Source of the DNA: Leptodontidium sp. MPI-SDFR-AT-0119
Lineage: Eukaryota > Ascomycota > Leotiomycetes > Helotiales > Leptodontidiaceae
Assembly (NCBI GenBank): GCA_020726505.1
Contig: JAHLEZ010000033.1
Coordinates: 62,001-126,000, forward strand
Reading direction: 5' to 3'
DNA length: 64,000 bases
The first letter of the stretch is position 1, and each line of letters opens with the position of its first letter. A program made the translations under genes and the position numbers. Positions 21,880 through 34,719 of this stretch are shown piece by piece. The notes under the pieces are model-generated. The model had not been told where the DNA came from, did no database searches, and worked only from the letters and a program-made list of their open reading frames with translations.

Positions 21880-24800
21880 CTCTCTAATAATTACCGCACG
21901 TCTTTACTTACGCTCTATTCCTAGGAAATTAACTATAGCCGACTCCAAGAGCGACCGCATTAAGGACCGAAAAAGCTAGACTAAATTTAACACTGAATTT
22001 TAGGCTTAAGTATATAACAGAGGCCTTTGGCCGCTCGTCGACCCTAATAGACCCGATGTTCCGTCTCCTATAATAAATCTACTAGTTTTTAACACAAAGA
22101 CTAAGTTTCTTTAAAAGAAAAATATAGAACGACTAGCTAGCTCACTAGCGATACTCTTTTCCGCAGTCGAATCCGAATATAATAGAGCCTTTAAGGTCTT
22201 TATTGTCGAGAAAAGCGACTAAAGTAACTTAGTTACTAAATACAATTAACTTTATACTTAGGTTATTAATTATATTAACCCCTTACTCTTTAAGATTATT
22301 TCCTTAACTCAGGTTAACGAACACACTTATATTATTTAAAAGATTATACAAAAGCTTCGCTAACATTACGCGCCCTTTAAGGCCACTAACCTACGCGACA
22401 TCGAATTAACCTATTCTCACTTAATTTAATAAGTATACAACGGTCGTATTAATATTACGACTTAGTGTCGAAACTAGTTTCTGTCTTACTATAAGTATAA
22501 AGCAGCCGGTTCTAAGCTCGTTTTAAGACCCCTTATTATAAAACGATTTTTAAATATAATTAAAACTAAATAAGACCCTGTTTTCGCTAAGAACTACAAG
22601 GACGAGCTTATTATAAAAGATTAAGTACTCGGAAGCTGGACGGAAGTCAAGGAACTAAAACACTCCTTATTATACTATAAATTATAGTTTTAGCGAGTTA
22701 TAAAAGACACAAAGTCTACTAAAAAGCACGGCCTTTATCTCGGAAACGGCATTTTCGTAACCCTTAGCGATAGACGAGACAAGGAGCACTACAAGTGCCC
22801 CTATATAATCGCCTTTATAGAGTCGACTCTTAAACACGTCTAGAAACTAATTAATTGCCATTGTCTCAAGGCTACAATTCATAGCTAAACCACTAGAAAG
22901 CCTCGAATAACTCCTAATTAAGCCGAGCTTATTTATAAAGAAGTAAACAAACCGGAGTAGAGTGCTTTACGTAAGGCAATTTCGGCCAAGGAGCCTAACA
23001 AGGCAAGAGCTAAGATCCCCAAAACCTCTAATAGACTTATATTAAAGATTACATACGTTATTATAAACCCCTCCACTTTTTAAACTCTTGGTATATTCGC
23101 GCTTAATAACGGCCGACATCCGCTTTACTAAAGTACTCTTCTCGACAACTATAGTGCTATACACGTAATTAATAACAAGTCTCTTTTAATTTTAGGCTCT
23201 TTTATCCCGTTAAGTCACGAGAATATAGTAAAAGCTAGCACATTTAGCTTACCCGTTATTAGTAAAGGCCGTCGTCTTTTAAAAAACGCGCTTATTACTC
23301 CGGGAGGTATAATCGATTTAAAGCTCACGAATATAACAGTTATAAAAGGTTTTTATATTAATATTATCTTAGAGGCAAGGCTCTTAAACGCAGGGCTATA
23401 AATTAATAGTTTTAACGCAACTTTACGTCTTAGGGAGCCTATTAATAACAGTGTTATACGCACTTTAGTTCGGAAGCATTAATTAGTTTTCTTTAAATAC
23501 AAGAATACTTTAAACTACTTTATTTTATTCGTTTTATTAAGTAATACTAATACGCTGTTATATCTTACCCTTGCGCGTACACTAAGGCCCTTTAGGAGAT
23601 TAAGAGATTACTTAAAGCCACGTATAAATTTAGAAGAAGTATGGCATGTAAGAGTAAGGTACTTTGGCCCTAAGGCTCTTTATATATTAATAGAGAATGC
23701 CAGGAACGTCAAAATCGAGGGAATAAGCAGAGTTAAATACGAGTATTACTCTATAGCTCAAGCGGCAAATGTCAATTCTCGAAGGCCCTCAGAGAACGTA
23801 TCTCTACGACTATTCTAGAGACTTACGTGGGACCTTTTCGACTACGACCCCGGTTACGACGGCTTTAATTAGTTACTTGTTATTAAAGACAAGTATAGTA
23901 AAAAAATCCTTGTTTTCCTGATTCTAAACAAATTATTAACAGTAATATTAGAAATCCTGTAATTTGTTAACAATTAAATTAAACGGAAGTACGGCCTTTA
24001 TATTTGTATTTTAAAGTACAATAACGAGAAAGCAGTAATCCCTCCTCACGGCATATTAAGATACTAAAAGTGGACTTAATAATAAGGAATCTAAATCGAA
24101 TTAAGTCCGACTTATACTTACGAACTAAATAGTCTCTTTAAGCGTGCCGGAAAGGAAATTATTGAAAAGTCAATTATAATACGAGCAGCTACAGGCCTCC
24201 TAAAAGCTCTTTGGCTAAAAGTTACTTAAGCGGCAGCGTTTTTATATAATATAAGCCCGCTAAAGAGTAAAAGTTAGAAATCGCCTAACGAAACCCTTAA
24301 TACTTAGTTTCGCGGGTATTTCCGCTTTTACGACCTAGTTATAGTTAAGAAATTAACCGTAGACCTTCGGCTAGACTAAAATAAAATATACGCTTACAAA
24401 TCGCGAGCCTATTTTTTAATTAAAGATTAGGAAGCAGGAAATAATAAACGAGTATTTAAGGTGCTCCCTAGAGCTTATATTAATTATTTTGTCGGCTACG
24501 TTACTAGTAATATATATAAAATCTAAGTATTAATTTTATACTAAGTTATTATCTTATAGAATGTGACCTTTAACGAAAACGTCTTTTTCGACTTAGCCGA
24601 GCACGAGAAACAGGCCGGCCAGCTCGTTTCTAAAGCTAAAGACGTAATAGAAGCTATTAAAAAAGACGAGATTCAAGACATTAAATTAATTCTCGAGGAA
24701 ATCGGACTATTTAATATAGACTTAATAAAAACCAAAGCTCTCGAAGAGCCGAGTAATGCTCCTAGCCTCCTAAACTCGGGGGTAATAGAGAAAGCAAATT

Positions 24801-27200
24801 CACCGCAAGCTTAAAGAAATCTTAGACTTTAGTCTCTAAAAAGCACACTACCTTTAATTTAAAGCTCTAGTGTCTCTTAAACGCCTCCCGCGTATTTAAT
24901 TAAGTCTTAAACACTTACTACCGCGGATAAACCACTACGTACGAGTATACTTCCGCTTAAAGAGAGCGCGAGTATGCCCGTAGCCACTATACTTAAAAAT
25001 CGTACTTGTTTATAAGTAATAATTCCGGTATATGTTTTACTTACTATAGTAGAAAAAGCCCTTACTTAAGTAATAAATAAAGCCCTTACTTAAAGAGTAA
25101 ATAACACCCCCGCGTATATAAGTAAGCTAACTATATTCACCGCGGATAAAGCCCCTTTCACAAAATTAAGTAAAAATAAACCGGCTAAGCGAATCGGAAT
25201 TAAAGAGGCCTCTTTAGTTAAGAAAAGGCGCTAGTTAAAACTAAAGGGAATATAGCCCTAACGCAAGAGTAATCGAATAGCTAGAGCTTCTTTAAGAGTA
25301 AGTAAACCGCTACAAAAAGGAGCACATAATTAACGCAAGAGTAATTAAATCGCTAAAGTCAAACTATTAATTCTTATAATTATAAGCTCTATAAAAATAG
25401 TATAAAGCGTAAAAACGATTAATTCTAGTTAAGTAATCTCTAAGTATTTTAATACCTCCTTTATAACTCTTTATTTATTTAAAGATTAGGGGGGTAAAGA
25501 GCTCACTACGTTATATAGTATAATCCTTATAGTAATTCTTCCTAAATTAAAGAAAGCGAAGAAGATTTTAGTGTTAGACTTTGGCTCAAGCACTTCAAAA
25601 ACAGAGCTTCCTCGAGTTCACCGGAAAGACGCTCTTAAGGAACTAAGGTCCTAAAAGGATTTAGCAGATTATTAATTCGGAGAGCAGTTCAAGGCCGACG
25701 CTAAGCTTAAAATCAAAAACCTAAAATCCTAAGACTATTAAAGAGTCGTGAAAGAATCTAAAACTAAATTAATAAAGCTTATACCGTTAATATAAGTTTA
25801 TACTTACAAAGAGGCTCTAAATAGTTATATTTCTCGATGCCGATCAAGGCTAGTTATACGAGGTAATCTCTAAGACAAGGCTACTGTGCTCTTAACGTAC
25901 GCCGCGACCCTCGCATCTAAGAGCTTTTAACTAGCCATAGCTTTAGCCGCGCATTTTGACTTAGAAATACGGCAATTCGACGTTATTAACGCATTTATTA
26001 ATACGGTTTGGACTAAAGATTCGCCACTGGTCTTATATTAGCTACTAGACGGCTACCGCTCTTATAGCTTATACGTAGAGATTAATCGAGCACTATATAG
26101 CATAAGGGACTCTCCTTCCTTATAGTATAAGGAGTTCACTAAGACTCTTATATAACTCTATTTAATTACAAGTAAGGAAGAACCTTATATGTTTTTTAAT
26201 TAAAAGAAAAAGATATTTATATTATTCTTTATAAATAATATTTTAGTTCTTTACTATAAAGACGATTACACTTTAGTTAAAGCTATAATCACTGGAATTT
26301 ATTAAGTATATAAACTTCGCGAAATAGAGACAATAGACTAGTTCCTTAGAGTTAAGATTATTAAAAATCGAGCACAAAGAATAATCTCTCTTGTCCACGA
26401 TATATATATCGAGAAAATCGCTAATAAATTCGGTTTAACGACATCTTTGTTAAGAAGTACACTACTCCTAAGAATCGAGCTTACTAAATATAAAGATATT
26501 ACTCCTTTTAGTCAAGTGAAAAAGTATTAAGAAAAGGTCGGATTAGTACTTTACCCGGCTATTCTTATAAGACCTAATATTATATACGTAGCTTCGCGAT
26601 TATTTCACTTTTTAATAAATCTAAGCGAAGAGTATATTAAGGCTATAAATTAGACTATTAAATATCTTTAGAGTACTTAATACCTGGCGATTTAATACTT
26701 AATAGAATAACAGGAAATTCAGCTGTTTATTACCTTAAATACCTCTTTCGCCGACGATGCCGAGACTCGACGATTATCTTAAGGCTTTACCGCTGCTCTT
26801 TTTAAAGGGGTTTTTAATTAGAAAGCTAGTTTATAAGCCACAGTTACTACTTTAACTACTAAAGCAGAGTTACTAAGAGTCGAGAGAACTGCCAAGGCAA
26901 TAATAGCGCTTAAAAGGCTATTTATAAAGATCCTTCTTAACTTAAGAGAAGTCTAGAAAATCCACTGCGACAATAAGTAAATAATTCGACTAATTATTAG
27001 CAAGGGCGAGCGAATTATAATAAAGTTACGCCACGTTAATATTTAAAATATATAACTTTGCCAAGAGCACTTTAAAGGTACTTTTAAGGTCACTTATTTG
27101 TTTACGACAAAAAATGCCGGCTAATGGACTTACTAAGAACCTTACTCGTTAACAATTCGATTATTTCTAAGCTCTTTTAAACCTAAAGGACGTTAGAGCG
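21880..27200 (+). pseudogene. Copia-1 gag-pol polyprotein, RIP-degraded
   Basis: Integrase core around 23830-24400: YDGFN*LLVIKDKYSKKIL, then YELNSLFKRAGKEIIE and RAATGLLKALW. A stretch still open at 24563-24814 begins VTFNENVFFD, the usual post-integrase motif. Reverse transcriptase follows at about 25880-26480 (FDVINAFINTVWTKDSPLV, then YSIRDSPSL, and FINNILVLYYKDD for the catalytic FVDD). RNase H is at about 26740-27190 (ADDAETRRLS, TKAELLRVERTAKAI). Order gag-IN-RT-RH is that of Ty1/copia. Numerous in-frame TAA/TAG codons make it non-functional. Confidence 0.82.
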
Positions 27201-28580
27201 TAAATCTCTACCGCTTTATAACTCTCTTAATCTTTCTTTTACAAATTTTCCTTTTAATTTAACCCACATTCTTTTAAATTATATATCTCCTTTATTTCTC
27301 TTATTTTTATTACTTAATTCGAGTATATCACAAGAGCTATAACGCTCACTTCAAATTTCTTTTATTAAAGTGGTATTATTAAGGTGGCTAGCCCTCAAAA
27401 TCCGCCTTTTACTATTATTATAACTATTTCTAGGAATCCGAACCTTTTTAAAGCAAAAATATAAGGGCTACTTAATTATTTAAGGGTTCCTAAGCCCCGC
27501 CTCACATAAAACAACGTAACGTAACGTAACGTAATGTAAAAACGCAAATATAAGGGGTAACTTAGTTATATAAGGGTTCTTAAGCCCCGGAAGCACACTA
27601 CTACCGCTCATAAGCGCCCGTCCTCCTTTAGCTCTAGAGCTGTCTAAAGAGCAGCCCGATATTAGTTAAGAAACTTCTAAGGTTAGCGAGCTTAATAAAA
27701 GGGTTTTTATAATCACTTACGCTTTAAGGCTCGTCGGCCTTTATTACTTTAATAAGACGAGTGGCGAAGGGAGCCACCTTAACAAAATAAAGGACACAAG
27801 TATACTTAAATAAGCACTAAAAACACTAAGCACCGCGCCCGGCAGCGTTATCCCGGCAAACGCTAAGCAGCGAGCTATCCTTTCCCTTTTTACTTCTAAG
27901 GGCCGAACGAGTATAGTATTAGTAAGGCATTACGCGTCGCGCGCCCGCGACTAGAACCGTCTTCTTTTTTTTAATCTCGGCGGTCTTAACTTCCTTTTCC
28001 TTCTCGTTAGAATCGTAGGGGAGGGGGCCAAAGGGGAGCACACTAAGGCCGGCGGCAAGTTTAACTAAAAGGACTAAAAGAGTAAGGGTAATAGCGCTAC
28101 TTTCTTTTAAAGAAAAAAGGAGCGGAGCTACCCCCAGGGAGGGCGACCGCGTAATATATTCCTTAGGGGAATTAATTCCTAAGGAAAAAGGGGGGGGGGG
28201 GGATTTAACGCGTAACGTTATTTATTAAGAAATCCTCTAGCCCGGCGAGTAAGGCAGAGGCAATAGAAGGCTCCCTAGTAGCAGCGGCAGGTAAGGCGGC
28301 AACGGCACGCTCACGGCCGGCGGTAATAGTGCTAGTAAAGGAGGAGGTCTATTTATTATAGTTAAGACTTATACTCGATTCTTTAGCTTCGATCACTACA
28401 CTAAGGGAGCGTAGCTTAACTTACGGAAGACATTATTAATATTAATGTTAATGTTAATATTAATATTAAAGTTATTATTATTACTAAAGGAAATTTGTAA
28501 ATAAAATAAACTATTATACTACCGAATGTTATTTTTCGTCTTCTTTTGGCCTAGCGTCGTCGCTTTATAGCTAAGGGGTG
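27201..28580. other. Non-coding 3' region of copia-1
   Basis: No convincing ORF. It contains a pentanucleotide run (four GTAAC/GTAAT units near 27518-27538) and a 13-G tract (28190-28202), preceded by an imperfect palindrome (CCTTAGGGGAATTAATTCC...). 27570-28440 is more GC-rich than the pol region. An unusually long untranslated tail for a copia element. Confidence 0.5.
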
Positions 28581-28797
28581 TGTCACGGTATATAATTAGC
28601 GGCACCTGCTACGCGAGCCTATTAAACGGCCAGATGTGCTTCCTGTACACCTATAGCTAGCTAAACTTACCTACCTTACTTTAAATAGTAAACCTCTCTC
28701 CCTCTTAACGAGTAAGTAGAGCACTTCTTAATTAATCTTTTGCTCCCCACTACTTCACTAATTCTCACTTCTTCCCCCTTTAGTATTTTACGTAATA
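28581..28797 (+). repeat. 3' LTR of copia-1
   Basis: 217 bp, same length as the 5' LTR and differing mostly by transitions. A purine run (AAGGGG) lies just upstream as a possible polypurine tract. GTAAT follows. Confidence 0.88.
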
Positions 28798-31700
28798 GTA
28801 ATTAATAAAAATTTCTTAACAAAAAGGCAAAATATAACTATTAATACTTATATTTAGCAGTTTAAATATAACAATAATATAAAAAACCACTATTATACGT
28901 TATAAGCTAACGGCATAAGTGACTTAAGCCCTAAGAACATTAACGTATTTCGCGAGGTTTTAATTTAATAATATAAATAATAAGGATTTACTATTAATTA
29001 ATTAACGACACACAAATCACTTACTTAAACGTCTTTATAAATTATATTACGTTAATTATAAGAGAGTAGTGCCACTTTACAAGCTATAATTTAATATTAA
29101 ATATAATAAAATATAACTCCTTTATTACGGCCTTTAAGGACTATAGTCTCTAAGTTAAAGCAACTAAAGGCAACTAAAAGTTTAAAGCTACTAATATAAA
29201 CTATAGTCTTTAAACCTTAGTAAGTAACAATTTAAACTATAGTTTATAAAGAGCTTCCTTTAAATACCGTTTATACGGCTCTATAACGGATATATAATAA
29301 TAAGGAGTTTTAAAGTCTAAAGTAAGGTTAAGCGGTAGAAGTAGTGGCTAAATTAAATCGAGACTATATTTATGTTAATATTATTAAAACAAGAAAGTCT
29401 CTTATATATATAATCCCGGTATATATTAGTTAAAGAATAATTACTTTAGTAATTATTTTATATATTATATTAAAAGATTAAGTCATTTATAATTACTAAG
29501 GGCGAGCGTTAAATATAACGGTGTTAAGGGGCGACAGTGACTTAGTTTAAACGTCGGTAATAGTAATTGTGCTAAAAATTAGACAAAACGAGAAGTTTAA
29601 ATTATAAATTAAAAACTTAATAAACAATAGCCGGCTTTATAAAGTAGTATTTAATAAATACTATTAGTTAATAGTAAATAGCGCCTAATAGCTAAGTTAA
29701 AAGGACTTAGCCGCCTTATTTACTTATATTATAATAAATAAAAAGGGAATATAAAGGGTTTTTTTATTAATTACTTTATTAGTAAATATTTAGGCAAATA
29801 TATATAGCCTATTAAAGATAACATGCGAGGACGTAATAGAGATTATTAAGCTTATAATTAAGTCAAATATTTAATATAAAGTTAAGGTCGTAAACATACG
29901 AGCTTATTACTTATTAAAGTTAAAATAAATATTAAAAAGGGCAATAAATATAAAGATCTTAGTGTTTATAATAAGGCTAAAATTTAAGGAGGACTTAATA
30001 CGTGAATTAAGTGTAAATGTTTACTTTTTAAAGTTATTAAACCTAAAAAAGACATTAGTAATAAGGCGATTTATAGCCGTTACGTTAAGAGTATTAGTTA
30101 TATTAACTAGTTTTAAAAGTAAAATAAATTTAAGGGCGTATATAGTTATTAATATTAAAAGGGCTTATTCTTTAGTTAACTTATTATAATAAGTTAATAA
30201 GATTAAACACAGAGATAAGTATAAGACAGTAATAGTTTTAGTAACGCGAAATAACTTAAAAAAGACAAAAGAGGCGGGGACTTAAGTAAGTCGAGAAATA
30301 CTAGTATTTATAAAGACTACTAAATGCCGGAAGTAAGTCTTATTAGCGTATATTAATAATAGGCTTTAAGTAAGGTATAAACTAAAAGAGAACTAGTACG
30401 ACAATTATACGGTTAATATTATATTAATATTAAAAGGCAAGGAGTTAAAGAAGTATTAGCCTTTTAGTAATAGTCCTTATAACGCAGCCTAAGCATTTGT
30501 AAATATTATATAATAAAGCTCGTCTTTTAATACCACGGTTTATATTTATTTAAGTATAATTTCCGATTTATATAAGTAATTAATAACTTTATATAGAAAA
30601 AGGTCTTTACTGAGTTTTAATAATAATATAAGTTCGGCATTTCTATTAAGCAAAAAGCAGCGTTAGTCTTTAGATATAGAGAAACAGGTATATATTAAGA
30701 GTGTCCTTAAAATAAGTTAAAGTAATTAATAAAGTAAATTAATTGCCTTAGGTTTAAGGTCCCCTTTAATTTAATTAAAATAAAAAAGGTAAAAAAGTTA
30801 AAATTATTATTATATTAATAGCGTGCGTTTTAAATAACAAATATATTATTGTCTTATTTAAAGGCGCTTAAGCGAGAAGGGCTATACTTGAATTATTAAT
30901 TAAAAGGCCGGGGTAAATTACTTAATTTAACCGGCTATAACTAACACTAGTGCTTAATAAACAAAAAAAGTAGTTTAATTAAAAAGCGTATAAAGTTTAA
31001 GGGTATTATAAAAACAGCGGGCTATTTACGTTAGACTTATTAAAAGTGTTATTTCTTAAATACTTGCCTTTAATATAAAGTATATATCCTTAAAAACTAA
31101 GCCTGCTTTAATAACGACTTTATAAAGGATATAATATTTATAGCTTATAAATCGAAAATTATATACTAATCTTTACTTCTTATAATATTTAGGTTATAAT
31201 AATAAATATAAGCGAGATTATACTAATATTAGTATTTACAAGGTCTACGGGGCATAATAGCTTTATAATTACGTTATTAAATATTTGGGCGTATATTATA
31301 TTTTAACGGGAGGTTATATATTAAGTATAAAGTATATATAAATTATTATAAATTATAGTTTATAATATAATTAATTATAAGAAACTAAAGTCTATAAAAG
31401 TCTTTTAAAAAAAATAAACAAAGGGAAATAAAATATAAGTTATACACGAAGGGGCTACTCTTTAATATTATAATAATAACTTAAGAGGTTTAAAACAAAG
31501 GAATACTCCTTAAGCTAAATAAAGAACTTTAAAAGCAAATTAAAAAGGTTATTATAATAAAATACACGAGGTAAAAGGTAATAATATATTATAAAAAAGA
31601 GGTCGTTAAAAAGGTATAATAAAACTAAGCGAAATTAGGATTAGTGCCTTAGCTTTAAAATAAGTAATTTTATAAGTTAAAGTCGTATTAACGGGAAAGC

Positions 31701-32030
31701 TAAACTTATTAAAAGAAATGTCGCGAACCTTACTTTAAAATTAAAATTTAAAAACAAGGAATTAATACGCTTAGTTAATATAAAGTAATTATAATCCTCT
31801 TTAAAAGACCTCTTATATAATTATTAATAAAAGATTAATTTAAAGTAAGTAAAATATTTTAATTTTAATAAAATAACTAAGAGAGCTAGGCTTAAAACTT
31901 TATTTTTAATACACTTAATAAGACTCCGAGTTCCTTCGTTATATTTCTTTATAAAGTAAAAAAAAAATGCCCGTGCTTCGCTTAATTTTATATAACGGTA
32001 CTAAGTGAATCTACTAAGAATAAAGACAAG
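28798..32030 (+). pseudogene. RecQ-like helicase relic, copy B, right part
   Basis: Continues copy B after the copia insertion, starting with the duplicated GTAAT. It matches copy A from 18061, except for about 277 extra bases near 28935-29215 that copy A lacks. An open stretch at 29962-30189 retains NVYFLKLLNLKKTLVIRRFI and VLVILTSFKSKINL, the region around helicase motifs IV-V. It ends near 32030 with the same terminal sequence as copy A (ATGCCCGTGCTTCGCTTAAT). Confidence 0.55.
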
Positions 32031-32605
32031 ACTAAGCTCTTACTCTTTATAAAAGCCCCGATTACACCTTATACGACGTGCGGCGCCTACTCTAAAATAA
32101 GCCACGAAGACATTTGTAAAAGGGCCGAATAACACTAAATTATACGCCACAACTAAGTTACCCGTGTATTTATTACAACCCTTTTTAGCCGGGAAGACCT
32201 AAAAGTGGAATCCGAGCCTAAGCTTATATTTACAGCGTTTATAACGTCTTTAACCTCGGAGAATAGTCGCCGGCCCGACTTTTTAGTGCTTTTAAGCATT
32301 ATAAAGCACTACTACAACGTTTAAATAATAACTATTAATAAAGACTTAACCTAAAAAAAAGCCTACGTTATACTTATAAAGGCCGTAACTAAAAAACGCC
32401 GGAAATACAAAGACTTAAAGACCTTTTTCTACCTTTTAATCCTCTTAGTAAAAGGCTTAATAAAGAAAAATATAGCGAAGGACTATAAGGCGTTATAAGG
32501 CCTCTTAAGAGACAATAGCGTTAAATGGCTCGACAGTTATATTACTTTAATTCTGACTTAAACTAAAGGTATAGCCGCGACTTTAATTATAATATAAGTT
32601 ACTTT
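32031..32605 (+). pseudogene. Unidentified degraded coding sequence
   Basis: On the plus strand, one frame reads as protein with a few stops: VFITTLFSREDLKVESEPK, FITSLTSENSRRPDFLVLLS, then KDLKTFFYLLILLVKGLIKK and GLLRDNSVKWLDSYITLILT. I do not recognise it. It begins where helicase copy B ends and runs into the minisatellite, which breaks the frame because its unit is 23 bp. Confidence 0.35.
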
Positions 32606-33016
32606 ACGACACACACTTAGCTTACCTTATAACTCACACCTAGCCTACCCTGCGATTTATACTCAGCTTACCCTCTGGCTCACACCTAGCTTACCCTGCG
32701 ATTTACACTTAGCCTACCCTCTGGCTCACACCGAGCTTACTTTAAGGCTCACACCTAGCTTACTTTATAGCTTACATTTAGCTCACCTTAAGGCTCACAC
32801 CTAGCCTACCCTGAGACTCACAGCTAGCTTACCCTACGACTTACACTTAGCTTACTCTATAACTCACACTTAGCCTACCCTTTGGCTCACACTTAGCTTA
32901 CCTTCTAGCTCACACTTAGTCTACCCGGAGGCTCACAGCCAACGTACTTTAAGGCTCACACCTAGGCTACTATTTAGCCCACACTTAGCTTGCCTTAAGG
33001 CTTATAGTTAACTTAC
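32606..33016 (+). repeat. 23-bp minisatellite, about 18 units (left part)
   Basis: Tandem units of exactly 23 bp with consensus NNGGCTCACACYTAGCTTAC then CCT. Eighteen units can be laid out end to end without indels, differing mostly by C/T and A/G changes. The last unit is cut by copia-2 at CTTAC, and the array resumes at 40658. Confidence 0.9.
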
Positions 33017-33284
33017 TGTCGGTGTAGTACCGGTTTATGTACCACGCCGTATGTGTGAATATATTCTAATGCGAGTATAGCGACAAAGTAGTTAAATATA
33101 TAGTTTAAAAATCTATGTATTTTTAAAGAGAGTACGAGGGGAGCCAGACTATATATTACGGAACCCTTACGAAACCCCACCGAATGTCCTCCGAACCTAG
33201 TCTGGCTAAGTTCTGACCCCTGACTTTAACCCGCACCCCCTTTCCAGACCGAAGTATGCTTATATAAGGACCTGTAAACTAACA
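33017..33284 (-). repeat. 3' LTR of copia-2 (left end)
   Basis: 268 bp, equal in length to 40390-40657 and differing by scattered transitions. CTTAC precedes it. Confidence 0.88.
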
Positions 33285-33827
33285 CAGGCAAAACTTCTTT
33301 TAGAAAAACCATTTCCAACACACGTAAAAGCAAATAACTAGTAATATAAGAAACAACAACAACAAAATGACAGAGTATCTGACAGCGTCTAATCCCGGCC
33401 CGAAACTGTCCCGAAACTGTCCCGAAAGGGTGCCGAATCAGGTATAGTGGTTTAGTAATAATCCGTAATGGCTGTGTTAATATTAACTGAGCTGTCCCGA
33501 CGCACGACAATACGTAAAGCTCTAGCGAGGGATAGCAGGACAGCTAAGCGAGAGCGTCAACAATAACCTCTAGGCTTAGTATTGTCCATGAGTTAAGCAT
33601 ATATATACGTCGTATTTCCCTAGAGTTAAGGTTTTCTTCCCTCTTACTAACACACACACATACACACATATACCGTACGTATACTGCTCTCCGACCTCTT
33701 TAACTCGTTTAATATAGCTCAAAACTAACATTTCTAAGAAGACTATATTAAATCAAATAGACAATCCAAAAGTAAATATACTCTTCGGAGGTGGTTCGGT
33801 AAGGAAACGGTGTGTTAACTAAAAACA

Positions 33828-34562
33828 GTGCCTGTACTAATTCTTATAGGAGCTCTTAACGTCACATACCGCAAATACTATATTCGGTGTATCCGCCTCC
33901 TTATAAAGACCCTATTTTACAACTACGTCTTTAACAATCCCAAGAGTAAAAAGTACGCCTATTACGCGGAGAAGAAGTCCCGGTGTAACCTAGTAAGTAC
34001 TTTTATTTCTTTTCTTATTTCTAAATTGTATTCGAATCACTACCGAAACCTCTCCGAATGTGCGGTTATTAATATATAACAGCTCCCTTGGTTCGTAGCC
34101 GAGGAGTACCTTCGGTTAGTGGCTGCCCTTGAGGTAAAAGACGAAAATACTATCGTTGCCGCTGCCGACGTAATTAATTCGGCCCTAGTTATCGCCGCCG
34201 CTAGCGTACCAAAGAGTACTAGTAAAGCGTCGTTGGCGTTGTTAGAGGAGACCCGTGCCTTGCGCCGGGAGGTTACTAGCCTGGCTAGCGCGTAGGTTGT
34301 AAGTTAAACCCCCTTATTCCTTTTTAATATTAAAGCTTTAAGTATTAATAACGCTATAATATAAGAGACGGTACTAATCTTAGATTAGCTCCTCACTACC
34401 GTCTCCTCTACTACCGCCAAGCGTAATAAAGAGGACGACGGTAATAAGAATACCCCTCCCACTAAGCGTCTCCGCCGAAGTCACCGTAGTGGCGTAGAGG
34501 AGGAGGCTCTTTTAAACATTTATTCGTAAGGTATTTGGCCCTGTTTTAAATTAGCTTCGTAA
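33828..34562 (+). pseudogene. Opposite-strand ORF inside copia-2, Cys-motif/coiled-coil type
   Basis: One plus-strand frame of about 244 codons broken only by TAA/TAG. A basic N-terminal part holds KKYAYYAEKKSRCNL, which looks like a CAYC...C zinc-knuckle motif in which Cys codons (TGC/TGT) became Tyr (TAC/TAT) by G-to-A change. An Ala/Glu-rich helical part follows (FVAEEYLRLVAALEVKDENT, then LLEETRALRREVTSLASA). Last comes a basic nuclear-signal-like TKRLRRSHRSG. It runs antisense to the polyprotein, between pol and the 3' LTR. Similar Cys-motif/coiled-coil proteins are common in fungal repeats. Their function is unknown to me. Confidence 0.55.
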
Positions 34563-34719
34563 TAGGTTCTTTATAGCGGCACTTTCTTTATACTATTATA
34601 TAAGAGTAACCCCCTATAATAAAACCGGCAGTTTGTCCCTATTAAAGTGTCGTCGTAAGGCCGCCCGTTAGCGCTTTAAATTAAAGGGTGTTTAAAACCA
34701 AATTAAAAGTGTTCTTAAC

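Larger units (their letters stand above)
21587..28797 (+). mobile_element. Ty1/copia LTR retrotransposon (copia-1), 7.2 kb
   Basis: Two LTRs of exactly 217 bp (21587-21803 and 28581-28797) start TGTCACGGTA and end CGTGATA/CGTAATA, from an ancestral CGTGACA. Both sides are flanked by GTAAT, a 5-bp target duplication inside the copy B helicase relic. The internal region holds one RIP-degraded gag-pol frame followed by about 1.3 kb of non-coding sequence before the 3' LTR. The insertion is younger than the duplication of its target, because copy A has an empty site at 18061-18065. Confidence 0.9.

Noticed and set aside
24563..24814. 83-codon open frame considered as a separate small gene
   Set aside because: Its start (VTFNENVFFD) is the usual sequence between integrase and RT in copia pol, and it lies in frame within copia-1.
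32606..33016. Regular repeats considered as a CRISPR array
   Set aside because: The units are contiguous 23-mers without unique spacers in a eukaryotic, RIP-marked context, so this is a minisatellite.
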